Shown here: piece after piece, positions 22,680 through 30,973 of the stretch | How the letters are laid out: the number at the start of each line of letters is the position of its first letter | Numbering within the stretch: the first letter of the stretch is position 1 | NCBI GenBank assembly: GCA_034421515.1 | Contig: DAOUKH010000019.1 | Span: 1-64,000, forward strand | Source: DAOUKH01 sp034421515 | GTDB taxonomy: Bacteria > Chloroflexota > Dehalococcoidia > SHYB01 | Reading direction: 5' to 3' | DNA: 64,000 bases | Notes under the pieces: model-generated | The model's database searches: none | The model's input: only the letters and a program-made list of their open reading frames with translations | Told to the model about the DNA's origin: nothing | Made by a program: the position numbers and the translations under genes

Positions 22680-24567
22680 GGAGACGTTTGCCGAATTACT
22701 GACCGCCTACATGGCCCGAACGGGCATCGGCGACGCCGAGTTGGCGCGCCGCATCCCGGTGAGCCGTCCGACCCTCATTCGATGGAAGGAGGGGGTGACG
22801 GCGCGGCCCCGCTACCGCGAAGACGTCGTCCGTTGCGCCGAGATCCTCCGGCTGACGGCGGAGGAGACCGACGAGATCCTGCTGGCGGCCGGATTCTCGC
22901 CGGAGACGGTGCCGCCTCCGGGGGAGTCGCCGCCGACCGCTGAACCCGCGCCCAAGGCCGGCGCCACCCCGCGCCGGGCTCCGAGGCCATGGCGTCTCCG
23001 TGCTTTCGCGGTGGCGGTGCTTGCACTTGTTGCCGTAGGCGTCGTCGCTGTCACGTTCGGACTGCGGGACACCACGTTCTACCCCGCGGCGGTGGAAGGG
23101 GAGTCGCTGATCGTTACGGCGCCCTTCGTCAACTACACCGCGGGGGCACAGGGCTTCAATGTCGTCGGCCGTCTGCGGGCCGCGATCGACACCGAAATCC
23201 TTGAGGCGGGGCTCACCGCCGTCCGGACCGTCGAATGGCCCAAGGAGATAGACGGAGAGATGGCCGCCGAAGAGGCGAGCCGGAGGTCGAACGCGACGCT
23301 GGTGATCTGGGGCGAGTACGACAGCGGGCGCGTCATCGCGCGGTTCACCGGACCAACGGGCGGCTCCGAGCGCGACCGCCAGGTCGTGGACCTGACGTCC
23401 TCGCCCTCGGACCTCCCAACCACCATCAACGTTGGGCTGACCGGGGAGGTGCGCCACGTCGCCCTGCTCACTCTCGGGCAACTCTATCTGGAACGGGACG
23501 AGTTCGATCGGGCGAAGAGCGTTTTTGTCCGAGCAATGGATCCCGCGACCTCGGATGCGGCAGCGCTGGCGAATCTCCGGTTCCAACTGGGACGGGCCTA
23601 CATGGGCGGGGAGTTTATCGACCTGGACGAGGCCATCTGGCTGTTCAACCAAGTCCTCAACGTCCAGCCGCAGTCGGTCGAGGTGCTCAACAACCGCGCC
23701 GTCGCATTCCTGGACCGAGGCAGGCCAGGGGACTTCGATCTGGCGATTGACGATCTGCTGCGCGCAGCGAGCATTAAGCCCGACCGTGCCGCCACGAGCC
23801 TCAACCTCGCCGTTGCGTACTTGGACCGCGGCGGGGAAGGAGATGCCGAGCGCGCCCTGGCCAGCCTCAACGCGGCACTGGCGGCGGAGCCGGACTATGC
23901 CGCCGCCTTGGTCAACCGCGCCGGTGCCTATCTCGCGCGAGGGACGTCCGGCGACCTCGACCGGGCGTTCGACGACCTCGACCAGGCCCTGGAGATCGAA
24001 CCGGATTTGGCCTCGGCGCATCTCAACCGGGCCATCGTCTACCTGGCCCGCGGCTCGACCGGCGATCTGGAACTGGCCGTTGTGGAGTTGGGGAGCGCCA
24101 TTGCGCTGGACCCCGGCTCATCGGCGGCGTATTTCAATCGTGGCCTTGTCCATTCGGAGCTCAAGAACTGGAGCGAGTCGGTGGCCGACTTACGCCGCGC
24201 CCAGGAGTTGAGTCCTCGCCGGCCGGAGTACAACGGAGCGCTGTGTCTGCAGTTGTCCGTGACTGGCGATCCGGCGGGGGCGCAGCCCTACTGCGAGCGG
24301 GCGGCGGAAGTCCAACCGGAAGGACTCGCCGGCGATGCCAGAGGTCTGGTCAATGCCCTCTTGGGCCGGACGGATGAGGCCATCGCCGACTTCGAAGCGT
24401 TCCTTGCCTGGGTGGAGGCTTCGCCGGACGATGCGTGCGGCCCCCGCTACAGCCCCACCCGGGCGTCGTGGGTCGAGGCTCTCAAAGCTGGCGAGAATCC
24501 GTTCGACGCAGCCACGCTGGAAGAGCTGCGTCCGAGGCCCGCGCTTCCCGGCGCCGTGCCCTGCTAG
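22678..24567 (+). CDS. Membrane-spanning HTH protein with TPR repeats
   Basis: A 629-residue protein with an XRE-like helix-turn-helix region at the N-terminus (about 5-75, including GDAELARRIPVSRPTLIRW), a Pro/Ala-rich linker, one membrane helix (about 108-128) and a large extracytoplasmic part. The latter has an adenylate-cyclase-like or OmpA-associated segment of unknown role (about 135-260) and at least six TPR-like repeats (about 260-560; for example AVAYLDRG, AGAYLARG, AIVYLARG). This layout fits a one-component transmembrane regulator, or a sensor coupled to the neighbouring vWA lipoprotein. TTG 22678 starts the HTH cleanly but has no strong ribosome-binding site. ATG 22711 is an alternative that would truncate the HTH. 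Confidence 0.75.
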   Translation: METFAELLTAYMARTGIGDAELARRIPVSRPTLIRWKEGVTARPRYREDVVRCAEILRLTAEETDEILLAAGFSPETVPPPGESPPTAEPAPKAGATPRRAPRPWRLRAFAVAVLALVAVGVVAVTFGLRDTTFYPAAVEGESLIVTAPFVNYTAGAQGFNVVGRLRAAIDTEILEAGLTAVRTVEWPKEIDGEMAAEEASRRSNATLVIWGEYDSGRVIARFTGPTGGSERDRQVVDLTSSPSDLPTTINVGLTGEVRHVALLTLGQLYLERDEFDRAKSVFVRAMDPATSDAAALANLRFQLGRAYMGGEFIDLDEAIWLFNQVLNVQPQSVEVLNNRAVAFLDRGRPGDFDLAIDDLLRAASIKPDRAATSLNLAVAYLDRGGEGDAERALASLNAALAAEPDYAAALVNRAGAYLARGTSGDLDRAFDDLDQALEIEPDLASAHLNRAIVYLARGSTGDLELAVVELGSAIALDPGSSAAYFNRGLVHSELKNWSESVADLRRAQELSPRRPEYNGALCLQLSVTGDPAGAQPYCERAAEVQPEGLAGDARGLVNALLGRTDEAIADFEAFLAWVEASPDDACGPRYSPTRASWVEALKAGENPFDAATLEELRPRPALPGAVPC

Positions 24568-24995
24568 CGCGGGCTCGACCTGGACCGCAGCGCAGCGAGC
24601 CACAGCGCGTAGACGATGCCGATGGCCGGAATGGCCGCGAAGACGAGAGGGAGGCCCCAGTCGCCCTTGACGCTGCCTTGAGCGATCAGCACGGCGAAGA
24701 CGAGGTCGGCGACTACCGTGGCGGCCAGGAGCGCCGCGACGGCTAAGGCTAGCGCCGCGGTGGGTCGAGCCGACACCGCTAACAGCACCAATGCGGCGGC
24801 GCTCAGCGGGTGAAGCAGGACAATCAGCACCCGCGACCAGACGTCGCCGCCGTCGGCGAATGCGCCCACCAGCGCGGTGAGCCCAGCGAAGCCTGCCTGG
24901 ACTACGGCCAGCGCCAGCATCACCGTCCGGAAGGGCTTCATGCGCCGGGGCAGCGCGGCCGGCGCTGAGATCGGATGGTCTCCCGCGGCAGTCAT
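24564..24995 (-). CDS. Small four-helix membrane protein, unknown
   Basis: A 143-residue protein with four predicted membrane helices (about 24-46, 54-75, 80-104 and 115-135), very rich in Ala, Leu and Val. The basic tail RSRSSPR suggests the C-terminus is cytoplasmic. I do not recognise a family. It starts at ATG 24995, lies 46 bp downstream of the antiporter gene on the same strand, and its stop overlaps the convergent TPR gene by 4 bp. Confidence 0.6.
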   Translation of the reverse strand: MTAAGDHPISAPAALPRRMKPFRTVMLALAVVQAGFAGLTALVGAFADGGDVWSRVLIVLLHPLSAAALVLLAVSARPTAALALAVAALLAATVVADLVFAVLIAQGSVKGDWGLPLVFAAIPAIGIVYALWLAALRSRSSPR

Positions 24996-25041
24996 CGCCC
25001 CTTCATCGTATCACCCGGGGGCTGGACGCGAGCGCGCTTGC

Positions 25042-26664
25042 CTAGTGCTCGCCCTTGGCGTCGAGGAGCATGAGGTCGAGCACGTCGCGGCTGGTGACCG
25101 TGCCCAAGAACGCGTTGCTCTCCCGGTCCACCACAGGGATGACCGTCAACGAGTGTTCCGTCATGCGCTGGAGCGCGTCCTCCAGGTGCTCGTCGGGATA
25201 GGCCTTCGGCAGGTCATGGATCATGACGTTCTCCAGTGGAGTTTGGGACCACTGGGTCTTGGGGAGGTAACGGAGCTTGCTGAGGGAGACGATCCCCGCG
25301 AGGGCGCCGTGGTCGACGACGACGTAGTCCTGCTGATGGGGCACGGTCCAGCGGTCGGCGAAGCTTCGCACCGAGAGCGTCGACTCTGGGTAGTTCCACG
25401 ACCGGTCCATGATGTCCTGGACGGTGGCGTCGTCGAGCGTGAAGCGGGCGAGGGAGGGCGGTATCGCCTCGGGCACGTCGCTCCTCTCCGGCGTCTTGGC
25501 CCGGTTGACGGCGAAGCTGATGAGGGGCGGCATAAACAAGATGTAGACGAACATGATCAGGACCAGCAGCGAGAAGACGGCCTGATCGATCACGTGGGTT
25601 TCGAAGAGGACGAGGAGCAGGGCGATCTCGGCGACACCTTTCGCGAGCAGCCCCGTGGCCAGCGGGAAGGAGATGTCGAGCCGCGTCAAACTGGCCCCGA
25701 TAAACGCGCCGACGAACTTCCCCGCAAGAGGGATCAAGACCAGCGCCACAATCGTCAAGGCGGGCAGCTCGGCAAACGCGAAGCTGAGGTGAAGGCCGGC
25801 AGAGGCGAAGAAGAGCGGGACGAAGAGACCTTCCGCCGTGCTCCGAATCCCCGGCATGACGGTTTGGCGCACCTGGTGAGGCAGCCCCGACAGTGCCGCG
25901 CCGAACAGCAGGGCTCCGATGGAGCCGTGCAGTCCGATCTCCTCGGCCCCTACCACAATCAGGAAGAGCCCGCCGAGTAGCAACCCGAAGGAGAGCTGGG
26001 GCACGCGCAGGACGCGCTGCAGGAGGAGCAGTATGCGCGGGACCACCCGCGTCGCCAGGAACCACGTCGCGACGGTGAACCCCACGATCTGCCCCAGGAG
26101 GACCAATACGCTGATTGCGCCCAGGTCCTCGGCGTGCTCGCCTATGGAGAAGCCCACGACGAGCAGGGCGAGCAGCTCGGCGATGATCACGGTGGTGAAT
26201 AGCTGGATACCGAGCGGGTCCTTGAGGCGTCCCTCGTCGGCAAGCACCTTTGCCACGAGGCCAAGGCTCGATAGCGCCATGATTCCCGCCAGCGCCAACG
26301 CGTGATTGAAGTCGAGGTCGAGCCCGAAGTCGTGCAGGAGGTCGGAGGTGACGGCCAAGGCGGCAAGTAGCGAGATGACCACGGAGACGATCGCGGCGAT
26401 GAAGAACCGGCCCCGCATCGCCGCCACGAACCCCGCAATGTCGATCTCGTCCAGGCCGATGAGGAAGAAGAAGACGAAGACGCCGATGCCCAGGAGGACA
26501 TTGAGCTCGCTCGTCACCTCGACAAGTCCGGTGACCGGGCCGAGGATGACGCCGGTCACCGCGTAGGCGACGATCGCGTTCAGCTTGAATTGGCGAAAGA
26601 CGCCCTCGGCGAGCTTTGCGACGACGATCAGCAGTCCTACGGAGAGCAGCGCCTCTTCGATCAT
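25042..26664 (-). CDS. CPA2-family cation/proton antiporter with CBS domains
   Basis: A 540-residue membrane transporter of the KefB/NhaP-like monovalent cation:proton antiporter-2 family. About 12 helices occupy residues 1-390, with family motifs GVILGPVTGL, FLIGLDEIDI and ALAGIMALSSLGLV. The C-terminal 120 residues form a CBS-domain pair (DATVQDIMDRSW, VTSRDVLDLMLLD), which usually senses adenosine nucleotides and gates transport. It has no TrkA-N domain, unlike KefB. Probable role: Na+ or K+ efflux and pH homeostasis. The small membrane protein downstream may be co-transcribed. Confidence 0.87.
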   Translation of the reverse strand: MIEEALLSVGLLIVVAKLAEGVFRQFKLNAIVAYAVTGVILGPVTGLVEVTSELNVLLGIGVFVFFFLIGLDEIDIAGFVAAMRGRFFIAAIVSVVISLLAALAVTSDLLHDFGLDLDFNHALALAGIMALSSLGLVAKVLADEGRLKDPLGIQLFTTVIIAELLALLVVGFSIGEHAEDLGAISVLVLLGQIVGFTVATWFLATRVVPRILLLLQRVLRVPQLSFGLLLGGLFLIVVGAEEIGLHGSIGALLFGAALSGLPHQVRQTVMPGIRSTAEGLFVPLFFASAGLHLSFAFAELPALTIVALVLIPLAGKFVGAFIGASLTRLDISFPLATGLLAKGVAEIALLLVLFETHVIDQAVFSLLVLIMFVYILFMPPLISFAVNRAKTPERSDVPEAIPPSLARFTLDDATVQDIMDRSWNYPESTLSVRSFADRWTVPHQQDYVVVDHGALAGIVSLSKLRYLPKTQWSQTPLENVMIHDLPKAYPDEHLEDALQRMTEHSLTVIPVVDRESNAFLGTVTSRDVLDLMLLDAKGEH

Positions 26665-26838
26665 GGCGGCGTCACCTACCGGCCTCTGCGGACTGCTGGA
26701 TTGTAAGGGTCGTCCTAGCCATCATTCCGAGAGTGAGCCTCTTCTGTGGTCGCGCCCGCAGGGGGCGCTAGTCTATCATGGGCCCACCAAGAGGCGGCAG
26801 AGGCGCAACGGAGCTGCAGCATTGGATGGGAAGGTGCC

Positions 26839-27066
26839 ATGAGCGACCCCGGATATCCCCCGCAGTATATGGTTCCCGTGACGCAGCCATACCACTGGCG
26901 GGTAGACCCTCCTGGCTACGGAGGCCCGTCGTGGACGCATGGGGGGACGCTGGCGCCGTGCGCCGACGAAGCCTCGCGGCGTAACGCGGCCGCGGTCGAC
27001 GCGCGCATGTCGGAGTGGACCTTCCCCGTCGAGCAGACGACGCGCCTGCCCCTAGACCGCGGCTAG
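26839..27066 (+). CDS. Small hypothetical protein, Pro/Tyr-rich
   Basis: A 75-residue reading frame starting at ATG 26839 with GGGAAGG (26828-26834) 4 bases upstream. The N-terminus is rich in Pro, Gly and Tyr (MSDPGYPPQYMVPVTQPYHW); the C-terminal half contains AACADEA-like helical sequence and WTFPVEQTTRLPLDRG. It ends 13 bp before the NIPSNAP-like gene and has the same orientation, which supports it as a real gene. I recognise no family. Confidence 0.5.
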   Translation: MSDPGYPPQYMVPVTQPYHWRVDPPGYGGPSWTHGGTLAPCADEASRRNAAAVDARMSEWTFPVEQTTRLPLDRG

Positions 27067-27079
27067 CCTGGCGAAGACC

Positions 27080-27757
27080 ATGGCGATCTATCTGCACGAA
27101 ACGGTCGACGTCGTGCCCGGTATGGCCGACGAGTACTTCGAGGGTCTGGGACGGCTCTGGCTGCCCGTGGCCGCGAAGCGCGACCTCCGTTGCGTCGGGT
27201 TCTGGGCCACCGTGGGCACCACGGGCCGCTGGCCGGAGGCGATCGCGCTCTGGGAGATGGAAGACTGGGAGCACTACGCCCGGCTGCGCAAGTCCCAGTT
27301 CGTCGAGGGGGAAAAGGACGAACGGCTTGAGGAGTGGGTCAACAGTGCGTGGAAGTGGCGAACCGGAGGCTTCGACCGCATGCTGATTCCTGGCGAAGGC
27401 TCGCCGACCATCGCGGATCTGCGCCGGGACGGCGTCAAGGGCGGTGTCTTCCTGCATGAGATCGTCGAGGTGGCCCCGGGCCGGGTCGACGAGTACACCG
27501 CCCAGGTCATCTCCCGCTATCGGCCCATCGCCGAACGTCGCGGCATGCGGCTCGTTGGATCGTGGCGCTCGGCCTTCCGCAACACGGAGGCGGTCAACAT
27601 TTGGACACTGCGCGACTGGGACCATTGGACTGAGCTCCGTGGCACCGCCTCCACGGATGCTGAAGTCCAGGCATGGATGCGGGACATGCGGGAGCTGCGC
27701 TCGGACTGGGTGCAGAAGCTGCTCACCCCCGTTGCGTGGAACCCGCTGCGGGGCTAG
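27080..27757 (+). CDS. NIPSNAP-like tandem ferredoxin-fold protein
   Basis: A 225-residue protein made of two homologous halves of about 105 residues. The first begins IYLHETVDVVPGMADEYFE and the second VFLHEIVEVAPGRVDEYTA; both end in an aromatic WEMEDWEHYARL / WTLRDWDHWTELR segment. This is the NIPSNAP/dimeric alpha-beta barrel pattern. Single-domain relatives dimerise around a ligand pocket, so this fused form is probably a pseudo-dimer. No catalytic function is established. It lies between the small Pro-rich gene and the Cys-rich partner of the UGSC protein and may belong to the same operon. Confidence 0.7.
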   Translation: MAIYLHETVDVVPGMADEYFEGLGRLWLPVAAKRDLRCVGFWATVGTTGRWPEAIALWEMEDWEHYARLRKSQFVEGEKDERLEEWVNSAWKWRTGGFDRMLIPGEGSPTIADLRRDGVKGGVFLHEIVEVAPGRVDEYTAQVISRYRPIAERRGMRLVGSWRSAFRNTEAVNIWTLRDWDHWTELRGTASTDAEVQAWMRDMRELRSDWVQKLLTPVAWNPLRG

Positions 27758-27802
27758 GACCGCTCCTTGACACTTGTTCGAAACGCCGCCTAGACTCGCC
27801 GC

Positions 27803-28801
27803 ATGACGCCGCTCGAAGCCGAACGCCACACGTTCTCCGATTACGACAGCCTGCTCGACACGTACTACGAGAGGGGCTGGACCGATGGGATGCCCGTCGT
27901 CCCACCGACGCCGGAGAAGGTCGAGGAGTTCCTTGGCGTCGCCGGCCTCGCGCCCAACGAGGTGCTGGGCCACGTCCCCACTCGCGAGGTGACGTGCACG
28001 GCGGAGCAGGCGGCCATCAACGCCGTCATGGCCGGATGCAGGCCGGAGTATTTTCCCGTGGTCGTCGCCGCGGTCCGGGCCCATCTTGAAGAGAAGGGGA
28101 ACTGTCACAGCACGACGGGGACGCTCTCCGGCGCCTCTCAGTGTCTGATCATCAACGGCCCCATTCAGAGGGAGCTCGGCGTGGCGTCTCAGGCGGGATG
28201 CTTCGGCCCCGGCTTTCGCGCCAACGCCACGATTGGACGCGCGCTGCGCCTCGTGATACGCAACGTCTGCCGGGCCATCCCCGGCTTCCTCGACCGCGCC
28301 AGCTTCTCCACGCCGGCGCGCTACTCCTTCTGCTTCGGCGAGGACGAAGAGGAGAGCCCATGGACCCCGCTCCACGTGGAGCGGGGCTTTCCCGCCGAGA
28401 GCAGCACGGCCACCGTCCACTCCGTGGTGAACATGACGGTCGCCTCGGACTCCCGGAGCCGCGACCCCGAGGGGGTCATGGACAGCATCATCAAAGAAGC
28501 ACGGCTGCGCGGCGCTGGCGGCGACCGTTGGCTCGGCGAAGAGCTCAACGTCGTGATCGTCGTTGGGCCGGAGCACCGGCGCTACTTCGCCGAGGCGGGC
28601 ATGTCGAAGGCCAACATGCGCGACTATCTCTTTCCGCGCCTGACCGCGCCGTCCGGCGAGACCGGGCGGCGTCTCAGGATGGGCAAACCGGAGAATATTC
28701 TGATCGTGTCGGCGGGCGGACCGGGGATGGCGGAGTCGTGGATTCTGCTGCCGCACCTCGCCCTCGCCATCACCAAGCAAATCGAGACGCCGGGGAGGTA
28801 G
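27803..28801 (+). CDS. Cys-rich protein paired with the UGSC selenoprotein
   Basis: A 332-residue protein I cannot name with certainty. It has an acidic N-terminus with YYERGWTDGMPVVPPTPE, then a core with cysteines at 65, 79, 101, 114, 133 and 156, including GNCHSTTGTLSGASQC and AGCFGPGFRANATIGRALRL. The C-terminal part has alternating strands and helices (ELNVVIVVGPEHRRYF; ILIVSAGGPGMAES). No signal peptide or membrane helix is seen. It stops 2 bp before the UGSC gene start, so the two are very probably translated from one message and may act together in a thiol/selenol redox or sulfur-transfer reaction. That function is inference. Confidence 0.6.
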   Translation: MTPLEAERHTFSDYDSLLDTYYERGWTDGMPVVPPTPEKVEEFLGVAGLAPNEVLGHVPTREVTCTAEQAAINAVMAGCRPEYFPVVVAAVRAHLEEKGNCHSTTGTLSGASQCLIINGPIQRELGVASQAGCFGPGFRANATIGRALRLVIRNVCRAIPGFLDRASFSTPARYSFCFGEDEEESPWTPLHVERGFPAESSTATVHSVVNMTVASDSRSRDPEGVMDSIIKEARLRGAGGDRWLGEELNVVIVVGPEHRRYFAEAGMSKANMRDYLFPRLTAPSGETGRRLRMGKPENILIVSAGGPGMAESWILLPHLALAITKQIETPGR

Positions 28802-28803
28802 GC

Positions 28804-29364
28804 ATGGCAGACCACGAAATCGTCGCACTCGATCCCACCAGCGGCCCGCTCGACCGCAAGGACCCGCGAGCCTTCCCCGACCGGCCCGAGACGCTCAACG
28901 GCGCCGTCGTCGGCCTGGTCGCCAACGGGCTCGGCGAGGGACAGAAGATGATGGACGCGCTCTACGAGGAGCTGGCCAAGGAAGCCGAGGTCGTCGGCGC
29001 GGTCCGCGTGCTCAAACGCAGCGTCTCCATTCCGCCCGACCCGCCGGACTGGGACCGGCTGCTCTCGGAGGTGACCGTCGCCATCACCGGGATGGGCGGC
29101 TGAGGCTCCTGCAGTGCGCGCAGTATGCGCGACGCGATTGAGCTCGAATGGGCCGGCATCCCCAGCGTGGCGATCATCCACGAGGCCCTGGCCGGGTCGG
29201 CGGACTCCATGAAGCGCCTCAGCGGGGTCAAGGACTACGACTACGTCCAGGTCAAATACCCGCACATTCCGACGGCGGTGTGGACCGACGAAGAGGCGCG
29301 GAGCATCGCGAAGGACCTCGCGCCGAAGGTGATGGCGGCCCTTACCAGGGCAAACGGCGACTAG
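28804..29364 (+). CDS. UGSC-family selenoprotein (in-frame TGA read as Sec)
   Basis: The 186-residue product starts at ATG 28804 behind GGGGAGG. At codon 100 (29101-29103) it meets TGA, followed directly by GGC TCC TGC, giving U-G-S-C, the signature of the UGSC (seleno)protein family. The frame then continues without a stop to 29364 (SARSMRDAIELEWAGIPSV, then VKYPHIPTAVWTDEEA). The next ATG (29125) has no ribosome-binding site, so a separate second gene is unlikely. A hairpin 14-28 bases after the TGA fits a bacterial SECIS. The UxxC pair suggests redox activity. Selenocysteine machinery genes (selA-D) are not in the window. Confidence 0.85.
29117..29131 (+). promoter_or_regulatory. Candidate bacterial SECIS hairpin
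   Basis: CGCGC (29117-29121) pairs with GCGCG (29127-29131) around the loop AGTAT, or CGCGCA with TGCGCG around GTA. A G lies within the first two loop bases, followed by T. The loop begins 18-19 bases after the TGA at 29101-29103. These match the known bacterial SECIS requirements for spacing and loop G. SelB binding is inferred. Confidence 0.6.
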
Positions 29365-29418
29365 GCTTCTCGTGACGTTAGGGTAGGGGAGCGGCGCCCT
29401 GCGCGCGGGGTGGGTGGT

Positions 29419-29464
29419 CCCCCCTCTTCTCCCTTGGGAGAAGATTGAGATGAGGGGCCCCCTG
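29419..29464. repeat. Dispersed intergenic repeat copy
   Basis: TTCTCCC-TTGGGAGAAGATTG and the following GAGATGAGGGGCCCC recur, on the opposite strand, at about 58076-58115 with nearly the same sequence over about 40 bases. The core CTCCC/GGGAG is a short hairpin. It lies in the 148-bp gap after the UGSC gene. Confidence 0.6.
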
Positions 29465-29512
29465 ATCGCCGCCACAGGCCAATCGAGCCCGTTACCTCGG
29501 CGGCCGGCGGCC

Positions 29513-30061
29513 CTACGGCAGCGTCCGTGTCAGCCGCTGGTCCTTGCCGCCACCGGCGACTAGCACGAGGTTGCGCAGGTAGAACGTCCAGCGGTCGAGG
29601 TGCCGCTCGTAGGCCTGCTGCCAGACGTCGCCCTGCCCGTAGCCCGAATGGATCAGAGTGAGGAGCGTGTAGTCGGGGCTGAGCGCCTCCCACGACCACC
29701 GCGCCACCGTTGAGCCGTAGGCCCGGCGCACGGCGTCGTCGGCGAAGCTGTAGGCGATGCCGAAGGCGGGGTCGTAGCCCTGGACGGCCCCCTCGATGAC
29801 CTCGCCGCTCTCGCGGAGCTCAATGCGGTAGCCGCGGCCGACCTCAGTGTCGAAGGACGCCGAACGCGCCAGCCACGCCTCGACACCCGTTTCCGTGGTG
29901 AGGAACTGCCGCGCCTTCGGAAGCGAAGCCGCCACCGTGACGGCGATGTGCAGCGAGTCGGGAACGTCTCGGAAAATCTCACCACCCCCCAAAGCAGGCC
30001 CGGAAATCGTTACCTGGAGGCCGGCCCGCCAAGGATATACCGCGGCGCGGAGGGCGGGCAA
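29513..30061 (-). CDS. SRPBCC/AHSA1-type ligand-binding protein
   Basis: A protein of up to 182 residues with the START-like SRPBCC fold used for binding hydrophobic ligands. Recognisable segments are VTVAASLPKARQFLTTETGVEAWL, GYRIELRESGEVIEG and the C-terminal helix QQAYERHLDRWTFYLRNL. The start is uncertain: the longest frame begins at TTG 30061, but the first 30 residues do not resemble the fold, and an internal TTG near 29992 is possible. It is convergent with the UGSC gene. Function unknown. Confidence 0.65.
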   Translation of the reverse strand: MPALRAAVYPWRAGLQVTISGPALGGGEIFRDVPDSLHIAVTVAASLPKARQFLTTETGVEAWLARSASFDTEVGRGYRIELRESGEVIEGAVQGYDPAFGIAYSFADDAVRRAYGSTVARWSWEALSPDYTLLTLIHSGYGQGDVWQQAYERHLDRWTFYLRNLVLVAGGGKDQRLTRTLP

Positions 30062-30190
30062 TAAAGGCCCCGGCAGCGGCCGCTCTTTCCGCGCTCGACA
30101 CCCTCGGGGTCCTGCTCAAAGCCGGCTCCGGACATTCGCTGCCGTCCTAAAGATTAGGCTTGCGGAGGATCCTCCGGCCACCCACGCCGA

Positions 30191-30973
30191 CTACACGTGC
30201 CAACGCGCTACGTACCCGCGCCGAACGGTGTCAAGGAACTTCAAGTACTCTTTGTCAACGTCGACGCCAAGGCTATTGGCTCTGTCGACTCGAGGCGGGT
30301 TCACATTGTCGATATGGACAGGGATGAGCAGCAAATAATCGAATCCTTCTTGATGAGTCAAATTGGGAGTCCGAGTGGGAAGACCTCGAAAGTGTTCGAG
30401 AGTCTTCTCAGCATCGTCGGCGCGATTCTCACTAACCGCGAGGGGGAAGTCGTCCCAAAGGGTTTCGTCTCCCGTCGCAAGACGCGGGAGGACGCTCCGT
30501 TCAAACTCCCCTGGCCGGTTCCGGTAGACTTTTTTCACTTGGTCAGCCACGTTGAGGTATCGCCTGGCTGTGCCAATGAGAACAGTACCGAGAACGATCG
30601 CCTCTCGCCTCCGCTGCTGCACCTCGGACCTGAAGTTGTCCAAGTCGCGGAACCGCTCCCCTTTGTTTCGATGGGCCGTCAGCACCGACTTGTTCTCCAA
30701 GCAAACGCGGACGCGACTCAAGTCTGGCGTATCCGCCGAGCCGTGTATCTCGCAAACGAGCAGATCTGCCCTGCGCTTCTGAAGGTCTGGCGCGGGTTGG
30801 TTCAACCACCAACCGACCTTCCCATGAGCATGATCGTCCCGGATTTCAGTGCATCGTGAGAGTAGATCCGACCAAATGCCCTTACAGAGGATATCTGAGT
30901 GCTCGGCTTTTCGATGGTTGTGGTATCCGCGTTCACTAATCCGGCGGATGACATCATCGAAGGGCGTGTTCAA
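30191..30973 (-). CDS. Probable type II restriction endonuclease
   Basis: A 260-residue protein directly downstream of, and overlapping by 4 bp (ATGA), a DNA adenine methyltransferase. A PD-(D/E)XK-like catalytic pattern is visible: RRADLLVCE (Asp70) followed 22 residues later by CLENKS (Glu93, Lys95). The gene pairing and motif make it the cognate endonuclease, though the recognition sequence cannot be read from the protein. Codon use and base composition are visibly less GC-rich than in neighbouring genes, as expected for a horizontally acquired restriction-modification module. Confidence 0.7.
   Translation of the reverse strand: MNTPFDDVIRRISERGYHNHRKAEHSDILCKGIWSDLLSRCTEIRDDHAHGKVGWWLNQPAPDLQKRRADLLVCEIHGSADTPDLSRVRVCLENKSVLTAHRNKGERFRDLDNFRSEVQQRRREAIVLGTVLIGTARRYLNVADQVKKVYRNRPGEFERSVLPRLATGDETLWDDFPLAVSENRADDAEKTLEHFRGLPTRTPNLTHQEGFDYLLLIPVHIDNVNPPRVDRANSLGVDVDKEYLKFLDTVRRGYVARWHV

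Noticed and set aside
29101..29103. Nonsense mutation or pseudogene at the TGA
   Set aside because: The residues around it (G-G-U-G-S-C) match a known selenoprotein motif, both halves remain open and codon use is normal. A pseudogene would not preserve this.
29125..29364. Separate small gene starting at ATG 29125
   Set aside because: No ribosome-binding site, and it continues in frame the UGSC protein through the TGA. Readthrough as selenocysteine explains it better.
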